Under the pieces are notes generated by a model that was given only the letters and a program-made list of their open reading frames with translations, had not been told where the DNA came from and searched no databases. Below are positions 55,828 through 64,000 of a DNA stretch of 64,000 nt, in pieces. A program made the translations under genes and the position numbers. Location of the stretch: positions 58,495,906 through 58,559,905 of the forward strand of contig OX457038.1 of NCBI GenBank assembly GCA_949752735.1. Direction: 5' to 3'. The stretch comes from Lumbricus terrestris (taxonomy: Eukaryota; Annelida; Clitellata; Crassiclitellata; Lumbricidae). Position 1 is the stretch's first letter. The number at the start of each line of letters is the position of its first letter.

Positions 55828-56370
55828 TATGTATAAAATTATTGGACATGATGATGCCAGGTCATCAATTTGTTTTATGGACTTTGAATTTGTTATGCAA
55901 TTTGTTGCGTCACAACCGTCGTTTATGGTGAAGTTTGCTGCTGCGTCAATAACCCAGTTCTACTATGACGACAAAAGTCATCTCTTTGACCTACGAAGCT
56001 ATTGCCACATCATTGTATAGCGTTGCGCGTTCTTAGGATTATGACTAAACTCCGTAGTAGGCCTATATAACGACCATCTTTATTCTGCAAAAGGCATAGG
56101 CCTACTATTGTTGCGTCATTACTACTCATTAGCTTTGTTAATGAACATGTTGCTGACTTGCAGTTAGGATGATAGTTTTGTGACATGAACTTGCTTTATT
56201 AATTGTGAGGATATATCTTTGCTGCAGAAAAAGCATGCGAACGGATTAAAAGACTTGCGGGTTATGTGTTGCGAGGTAAGGTCAGGCCTAGGCCTAAGCG
56301 TTTAGCAAGAAAAAATAATATTTCTGGATGATTTTCAGATGAATCTGCTGATAATTATGGAAACACCGAT
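55828..56370. other. Spacer
   Basis: No features seen. Confidence 0.35.
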
Positions 56371-56731
56371 GGCGTAATTGCAGAACACGAGACCGCTAGG
56401 TTTTTTAGCGATTTTATTATAGTACAGTATATCTATAGTATCTAATGACGACACTAACCCTAACACTAACCCTTACCGACACTCACGACGCTTAACATGA
56501 CCCTAACCGACCCTCACGACGCTTAACCTGACCCTAACCGACCCTCACGACGCTTAACCTGACACTAACCCACCCTCACGACGCTTAACATGACCCTAAC
56601 CGACCCTCACGACGCTTAACCTGACCCTAACCGACCCTCACGACGCTTAACCTGACACTAACCCACCCTCACGACGCTTAACCTGACCCTAACCGCTACA
56701 CTATAGAGGTCCCGTGTTCTGCAATTACGTC
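56371..56731. mobile_element. Inverted-repeat element carrying a CCCTAAC minisatellite, 361 bp
   Basis: Terminal inverted repeats of about 24 bp (GGCGTAATTGCAGAACACG / CGTGTTCTGCAATTACGTC) are present. The perfect 8-bp duplication ACACCGAT is at 56363-56370 and 56732-56739. The core is the array at 56448-56695. The superfamily is unassigned: duplication length fits hAT, P or Merlin, but the ends do not begin with CA. Confidence 0.85.
56448..56695. repeat. 31-bp minisatellite with telomere-like CCCTAAC words
   Basis: Seven to eight copies of a unit CTCACGACGCTTAACCTGAC + CCTAACCGACC. Variants alternate between AACATGAC/AACCTGAC and GACCCTAAC/GACACTAAC. It contains CCCTAA, the animal telomere word, but not as a pure hexamer array. 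Confidence 0.95.
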
Positions 56732-56739
56732 ACACCGAT

Positions 56740-57709
56740 AGGGATCCTACACGTGTGCATACACTAAAACGAATGGTCGGAGTGGCTTCGAATAATAAAT
56801 ATTTTCTCTGAGATTTTTGCCAATTTCTACGGTTATAGGCTTAACAAATAATAATTATTAGACCTACAGACTGTTGAAATTTGTTTCTTTGGCATTCGCG
56901 TGGGCCCCAAAATGTGGGGGCCCTGTTCGGGGTCGAACATATTGAACATCAATCTGCCTCTGGTCAAATAGACTAAGGCCTATAATTATATAGACTGCTA
57001 TAGACAGCACATTAATTTTGAGATAACCTCAGCAAAACTGTCTCCGCCACACACAAAAAACAATTTAATGAACGTCCGTTTCATCATTCATGCATGGTCT
57101 TTAAATTATCATTTCAGACAAGCTGCGTCATCGAGTAAATGACGTATAATTGCTATCGTTTTTCTTCGTCGCCGACTTCTTTCTTTGTTTTTATAGCGCG
57201 ATATGTCATTATTTTTCGAGCGATCAGTATTTTGAAGCAGTTGTTATTTTAAGTGTTCATTATTATTGGAGGGGTCATTATTTTTGGAGGGGTCATTAGT
57301 CTCATTACGAGTCATTCGACTGGTCATTATTTCGAAATTTTCTAATATTAATATACTAGTGACTAAAGTATAAAAAACCAAGTGCCTGTACGACCCGTTG
57401 CCCTTCCAGGCTGTGCTGGCCTAATAGGTGGCAGGACGGCGTTCAGACTTGAAAATAAATGCCTGGACGCCGTCCATGACCGTCCTGTCGCATTTTAAGC
57501 TCTGATTTATGCCACAGAATAGATCAAGCGTAGCACCTAGTAGGCTTACAGGCTATAATTAGGCTATATGAAACACTGCATGCCTGATTAATTAATTGGT
57601 TCATGCGAAACATTATCACAGCCGCACCGGATAATAAATTGTCATTGGTTTATATCAGTAACAACATAGCCTACGAGTGAAAATAACTCTGGCATTAGAG
57701 TAACTCTGG
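56740..57709. other. Spacer
   Basis: Contains a short inverted GACGGCGTTC / GGACGCCGTCC pair near 57430-57480. No gene is seen. Confidence 0.35.
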
Positions 57710-57910
57710 CGTTAGTGGTGGCGTCTTTGCCTTGAAGCCGGAAGGTTCGAGGTTCGAATCCACCTAGCCGCGTAAGGACCTTGGGCAAGTCCTTCACTCA
57801 CAATTGCTCAGCGCTTCGGCGTGAAACTCCGACGCAGTGTCCGCTCTGCATTCGGGAGCGCCTCTGAGTAGAGAGAGCTTGAAGGGGCGCTATAACAAGT
57901 GCACATACAA
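57710..57910 (+). mobile_element. tRNA-type SINE, copy 1
   Basis: The Pol III head has TTAGTGGTGGCGTC (A-box-like) and a perfect GAGGTTCGAATCC B box. The body continues CTTGGGCAAGTCCTTCACTC. The tail GGGAGCGCCTCTGAGTAG ... GAAGGGGCGCTATAACAAG is shared with the LINE end at 19990-20050. Confidence 0.85.
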
Positions 57911-57972
57911 ATAGACGTTTCAGTGACTTATATTTTGTTGGTCTTATGCTTCTCTAAAGCTTTTTTGTCCAT

Positions 57973-58175
57973 GTAGTGGTGGCGTCGTTGCCTTGAAACC
58001 GGAAGGTTTGAGGTTCGAATCCACCTCTCGTCGCCGTGTAGGGACCTTGGGCAAGTCCTTCACTCACAATTGCTCAGCGCTTCGGCGTGAAACTCCGCTG
58101 CAGTGTCTGCTCTGCAGTGGGAGCGTCTCTGAGTAAGAGAGCTTGAAGAGGTGCTATGACAAGTGCACATACATA
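57973..58175 (+). mobile_element. tRNA-type SINE, copy 2
   Basis: A close second copy in the same orientation, 60 bp downstream of copy 1. Its tail runs directly into the (CATA)n microsatellite, which may have grown from the SINE tail. Confidence 0.85.
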
Positions 58176-58560
58176 TATAAATACACACATACAAACATAC
58201 ATACATGCATACATACAAACATACTTACATACTTGCATACACACATACATACATACATACATACATACATACATACATACATACATACATACATACATAC
58301 ATACATACATACATCCATACATACATACGTACTTATGCATTCATTCATGCGTACATACATACATACATGCATATATAAATACATGCATACATCCATGCAT
58401 GTATGCAATGCATGCACAAATTGCACATATACATGTACATACAAACAAATCCATGCACACATACATACATGCATACTACACAGATACATACAATCATACA
58501 TATACACTTGCGTACATACATACATACATACATGCATAAATACATATGTCATATCTACGT
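58163..58560. repeat. (CATA)n microsatellite
   Basis: A pure CATA run of about 70 bp near 58240-58310, within an imperfect array. The tetramer keeps all frames open and produces artefact frames on both strands. Confidence 0.95.
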
Positions 58561-58855
58561 ACCTAAATACATACATGCATATGCATTATGCATTCATATA
58601 TACATGTTTGCATATAATGTGGACCAGCATATATTACCTATACGTGTCCATCTCTTTAAGATAATAATTATGCTGGTTTTTAATTTTCTATACCTAATGA
58701 CAATTTCAGAGAGAGAAAAAAACAGGAAATAATTCTTGCCACTTGGGGAAAAAAGGTGTTTAATAAACTTTTATTTATTTATTTCAGCTTCATGTTTTTT
58801 AGGAGCTGGGTATTTCAAAAGCGTATTATAAAATACTATTTTACTAAAAGCATGA

Positions 58856-59190
58856 ATACATGCATACACATATGCATGCATACATACATACTTTACATAC
58901 AAACATACATACATACATACATACATACATACATACATACATACATACATACATACATACATGCATACATACATATATAATATACGCATAATTGCATACC
59001 TGTGTGCATACATGCATATATACATACATGCATACATACATGCATGCATAAATACATACATACATACATACATTCATGCATGCATACATACATTCATACA
59101 TGCATACATACATGTAGATACACACATACATAAATACATACATGTACACATATACATACATACATACATACATACATGCATGTACATAAA
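58856..59190. repeat. (CATA)n microsatellite, second block
   Basis: The same tetranucleotide with TGCA interruptions. Confidence 0.95.
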
Positions 59191-59375
59191 TGCAGACGTA
59201 CATCAATTTGTTATCATCTTAGTATCACGATCACCGTTATCAGGTTAAAGGTAATGATGACCACCATTATGACCAGAAACCACGGCAATCACATTAGCGC
59301 CATCATGATTGTCATATCTCTCGATCATCGCCAACCTTATCGTCATTACCTGCAGCATCGCCTCTTCTCATTAGC

Positions 59376-59673
<298 letters not shown>

Positions 59674-60772
59674 TAATCATCAATCAACGACAGCAGCAGC
59701 AGCTGTATCACAATCACCATTGCCATTGTCATGATTAGCCAGAATAAGAATTGATCTCTTGTCGAGTTAATGCCTTGCATGTCTCCACGTTGCAAACTTA
59801 ATAAAAAAGATCGATTGGCCCCTTTAGACCATTGTCTATGATGAGCATTATGATTCCAGCAAAATCCGTAATAATAGACACGTTTTGCCGCTTTAAGTTT
59901 GCAAAAGGTGTTTCATAAGTATTTGGCAACCAGCCATTCGTGCCTCGTTTAGCACGTTTTTCTATTCGTATGCTTATTGAATTGTTGTCTACAATAGGTA
60001 AGTATTCTCCCTGTAATTTCTATAGCGCTTTCTCAAGAAGGTTTCGGTAATGAGCTGTCTATTATGTATTGCAGCTGTCGAGAATATGACAGCCTGTCGT
60101 TTCGCTTCCATTGTGATGAGGACGTCCATTAAACTGACAAGATGGCGGATGAAGACGGATGGATGGACACAGACACACACGGACAGGGTGACGGTCATGG
60201 GCACGGACAGACAGGGAAACAGATGCACAGGCATGCTGGCACGTGATAGTCGGACACAAGCACAAACATGCAGATGGAGAGACACGAATAGATCGAGAGC
60301 GACAGACACGCGCGGAGAGTCGGATATATGCATTCGGAGAAACATATGGACAGATATTCAGAGACACAGACGGTACACCAGAAACATGCAGATGGACAAA
60401 CACAGATACATGATCTGAAAGATTCCACACTGATAAACAGAAGCAGGCCTGTATACAAATGCACACATAATATGTAGCCTAGACAGATGGACAGACAGAT
60501 AGGAAGGGGCATACACTGCAGGCAAACGTTCTCCTCCCATCCTCCCTCATGAAATTCTCTATTTAATGTATGTCTACATGTCTGTCTCTCTCAGTTTCAG
60601 AGGGAAATTAGGGAGGTACAGGATCATAATCATCTCACTGTCTCTCTCTGTTCCTCTGTCCCTCTGGTTCTGCCTCTGCATCTGTTTCTCTCTGTCTATC
60701 TCTGTCGGTCTCTCTCTCTTTGTCTGTGGGCCAAAAGAAATTATACTTTCACAAAACATCCTTGCATGTGAA
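59674..60772. other. Spacer with GACA/GTCT-type irregular repeats
   Basis: Purine-rich GACAGA words at 60150-60500 and pyrimidine-rich TCTCTCTG at 60580-60725. No gene is seen. Confidence 0.4.
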
Positions 60773-60940
60773 CAGTGGCGGGGCTAGGTGGCTATAGGCT
60801 CCCCCCCCTATAAAAGACCATCCGGGTGTTTTACATGCAAAACTGACTAAAAAGTCTTCAGAAATTTTGGCGGATGAAAATGGAAAATTTCCTCCGGGAG
60901 GCTTCAGACCCCCCAAACTGAAATCCTGGCGCCGTCGCTG
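60773..60940. mobile_element. Short hAT element, 168 bp
   Basis: The left end CAGTGGCGGGGCTAGG and right end CCTGGCGCCGTCGCTG are imperfect inverses. The perfect duplication CATGTGAA is at 60765-60772 and 60941-60948. Same terminal type as 1295-3058 and 4660-4954. Confidence 0.88.
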
Positions 60941-61288
60941 CATGTGAATTCCTTGTGACGTCTTTGTCCTAACACTCGATCTTGCACCCTTCTGCCTCCA
61001 TTCTGTTTCATTCCCGATCCTTCTTGTCCTCTTCTGCTCAACTATTTCCATGTGCCATCCTTCCATCTTTCCATCCTTCCATCCTTCCATCCTCCATCGC
61101 TTCAAAAACCCTCCACGACTTTCCACTCCATTTCTTACCCTTGTCTTCCCTCTGCCGTCCTCACATACATCTCCTCAAGCACGTTTTCTTCTGCAGTGTC
61201 CATCCGCTGTCACCCTATAGAACCCATCTACACGCTTTCGTCGTTATATGTCTCTCTGTCCGCCCGCCCACCTGCCTGCGTGACTGTC

Positions 61289-62081
<793 letters not shown>

Positions 62082-62083
62082 TA

Positions 62084-63249
62084 CAGGGTGCGCCAAAAAA
62101 GTAATCCCCTACGGCTTTTTATCAATATCTTGGCCAAAAATAGGAATTTTTCAAAGTTTTACGGGCTTGAAGGTAATTCATATCTACGTACAATAGCCAA
62201 ATTTCATAGTCATGTGTGAAACAGAGCAAAAGTTATATCACTTTTAGTGATGCTACCCACCGGTTTTTGACGATTCAAAAACGCGACGAAACGAAAAGTA
62301 ACAAAAAAACAATCTAATTATTCTGGCCAATATCTTGGCCAAAACTAAGAATATCGAAATGAAATTTCACAGGCTTAAAGACAATTCATATCTGCACATG
62401 GTGGTCAGATTCCATCAAAATATTTCAAACAGAACATAAGTTTTACCACTTTTAGTGAGGCCACCTCCGTTTCTTGACGATTCAAAGACGTAACGCAGCA
62501 AAAAGTAGCAAAAACACGATTTTATTAAGTCTCAACTTAAATAATTGCTATCAAATAGCCTTGATATTGCCAGATGATCATTATTGTTACTATTTAACAA
62601 AGAAACAGGGCACCAGCGTAGCTGCGCGCCACTGAGAAGTCATTTAGCAAAATGACGATCAAATTGGTAAATAAGGAATCTATCAGCTTAATCAACAGGT
62701 CCATCAAGAACTGTGCAAAGAGACTCAAAAGAAGTTTTGGCACGGGCGGTGGGCGCATTGAGCACAAGTTGTGAAGCACTACCAAGGTCATTTGACAACA
62801 GTTATTTGAGATGAGACTTATAAAATCGTGTTTTTGTTACTTTTTGTTGCGTTTCGTTTTTGAATCGTCAAAAAACGGTGGGTGGCCTCACTAAAAGTGG
62901 TATAACTTTTGTCCTGTTTGAAATATTTTGATGAAATCTGAGCATCATGTGCAGATATGAATTGTCTATAAGCCTGTAAAATTTCATTTCGATATTCTTA
63001 ATTTTGGCCAAGATATTGGCAAAAAACCTAATTTTTGTTGCGCTTCGTTTTTGAATGGTGAAAAAACGGTGGGTGGCCCTCCTAAAAGTGGTGTAACTTT
63101 TGTTCCGTTTGAAATATTTTTTTGTAATCTGACCATTGTACGTAGATATAAATTGCCTTTAAGACTGTAAAGTTTCATTTAAAAATTCGTATGTTTGGCC
63201 AGGATATGGGCTAAAAACCGTAGGGGATTACTTTTTTTGGCGCACCCTG
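62084..63249. mobile_element. Mariner/Tc1-like element, 1,166 bp, TA duplication
   Basis: The ends CAGGGTGCGCCAAAAAAGTA and TACTTTTTTTGGCGCACCCTG (first 20 compared) are near-perfect inverses, flanked by TA. The interior is homologous to 5777-6800, including a + strand C-terminal remnant 'KRLKRSFGTGGGRIEHKL' and stop. Two direct copies of a unit of about 200 bp occur near the right end. Confidence 0.85.
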
Positions 63250-63279
63250 TAAGTTCAAAGTAAATTTCGGATCACACAG

Positions 63280-63520
63280 AATCAGATCAGACTAAATCAT
63301 ATAAAGTCATGGCATACCAGATTAAATGAAGCGAAATAAAACCCAATCAGAATCATCAGATCAGCTGAAATGAAGTCGAATCGAATCAAATCAAATCATA
63401 GGCCTGCATCATAAAGGATCAGATCTTGTCGGACTTTAAGACCAAATCATATGAGACCAAGTCAGATCAGATCAGATCGAATCGGATGAAATCACTTCAT
63501 ATAATCAGATCACAACAGAT
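63280..63520. repeat. AGATCA/AATCA-rich degenerate short repeat
   Basis: Irregular AGATCAGATCA and AAATCAAATC words over about 240 bp. Confidence 0.75.
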
Positions 63521-63784
63521 CGTTAGAAATGAAACTGGTCCATCATTTAATAACTTTTTCAATATCTGCCGGCTGCATGTGATGCGGTATGCGGTATTGG
63601 AAAGAATTGCGCTATAAAAGTGGCTGCACAACGGCCGAAGCAAGTGACTCGCAGTGTTGCAAGCGGACACATAGACACACAGACACACAGACAAACGGTT
63701 GGCGCATTATCAATCAACCGATATTAGTTCGTTGTTCACATTATGAGCTCCCTGGATTTCTTCTGTAATTCGCTGCAGACGTAG

Positions 63785-63860
63785 AAAGAAAGACAGACAG
63801 ACAGACAGACACACAGATGGACGGTCAAACAGACAGACGGACGGACAGACAGACATACCA
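63785..63860. repeat. (GACA)n microsatellite
   Basis: Imperfect GACA/GACG tetramers close to the end of the window. Confidence 0.85.
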
Positions 63861-64000
63861 GCTAATTCTTTTCCGCAACAGAGAGGGAGAGAAACAGAGG
63901 AGACGCCCCAACAGCCCCCCCCCCAATACCCACTCCCGGGTCGACAAAGTAGAAATAGTAAGGAAAGCGAGCAGCCTTCTGGATGCTGTCTCTTTGACCT

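Noticed and set aside
56448..56695. Interstitial telomere from a chromosome fusion
   Set aside because: The array is a 31-bp minisatellite enclosed in inverted ends with a target duplication, not a run of TTAGGG.
58074..59206. Tyr/His/Thr/Ile-rich and Cys/Met/Tyr/Val-rich frames
   Set aside because: They are translations of (CATA)n in each frame.

Overview
The window is nuclear DNA from an animal. The evidence is spliced genes with GT-AG introns of several kb, Src-like tyrosine kinase exons, a BAG3-type co-chaperone, and dense eukaryotic transposons (CR1-like and RTE-like LINEs, tRNA-type SINEs, hAT and mariner elements, Helitron-like ends). Simple repeats are abundant, and the palindrome TAGGCCTA is strikingly over-represented. 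I read it as a repeat-rich invertebrate genome, most likely marine. The phylum cannot be fixed from the sequence alone.

Three host genes are visible. (1) On the + strand, positions 634-11915 hold the 3' part of a gene with three exons of a Src-type tyrosine kinase lobe. They are followed, in matching splice phase, by a large exon encoding an NHL-like beta-propeller. Both catalytic aspartates are replaced (HRD to HRQ, DFG to NFE), so this looks like a pseudokinase, possibly fused to a propeller. Its introns are packed with transposons. (2) On the + strand, positions 34819-39948 hold a two-exon BAG3 orthologue with a WW domain, five IPV motifs, a BAG domain and candidate heat-shock elements upstream. 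A long AT-rich 3' region follows it. (3) On the - strand, two candidate exons at 23354-23573 and 27966-28013 encode an unrecognised charged, coiled-coil-like C terminus.

Most of the rest is mobile DNA. Twelve hAT elements (10 with perfect 8-bp target duplications, 2 with one mismatch) are delimited to the base. Two more elements with 8-bp duplications have atypical ends. Two related mariner-like elements of about 1 kb have TA duplications. A CR1-like LINE carries an uninterrupted 937-residue endonuclease/reverse transcriptase ORF on the - strand at 48350-51163. An RTE-like LINE fragment at 16935-19193 has been interrupted twice, and removing the inserts restores its reading frame. Tandem SINEs at 57.7-58.2 kb share their 3' tail with a LINE 3' end at 19.9-20.1 kb.

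Layout: 1-12.4 kb, pseudokinase/propeller gene with transposon-filled introns. 12.4-16.9 kb, unassigned, including a GC-rich block with a short 28S rRNA-like segment. 16.9-19.2 kb, nested RTE/hAT/hairpin insert. 19.2-24 kb, LINE/SINE debris and AT-rich DNA. 24-26.3 kb, a large element with GTCGATCGA-type repeats. 26.4-34.6 kb, hAT elements and AT-rich spacer. 34.6-43.9 kb, BAG3 locus. 44-48 kb, spacer. 48.3-51.4 kb, CR1-like LINE. 51.7-53.3 kb, hAT. 53.9-58.2 kb, retroelement remnants, SINEs and a telomere-like minisatellite element. 58.2-64 kb, long microsatellites and a mariner-like element.
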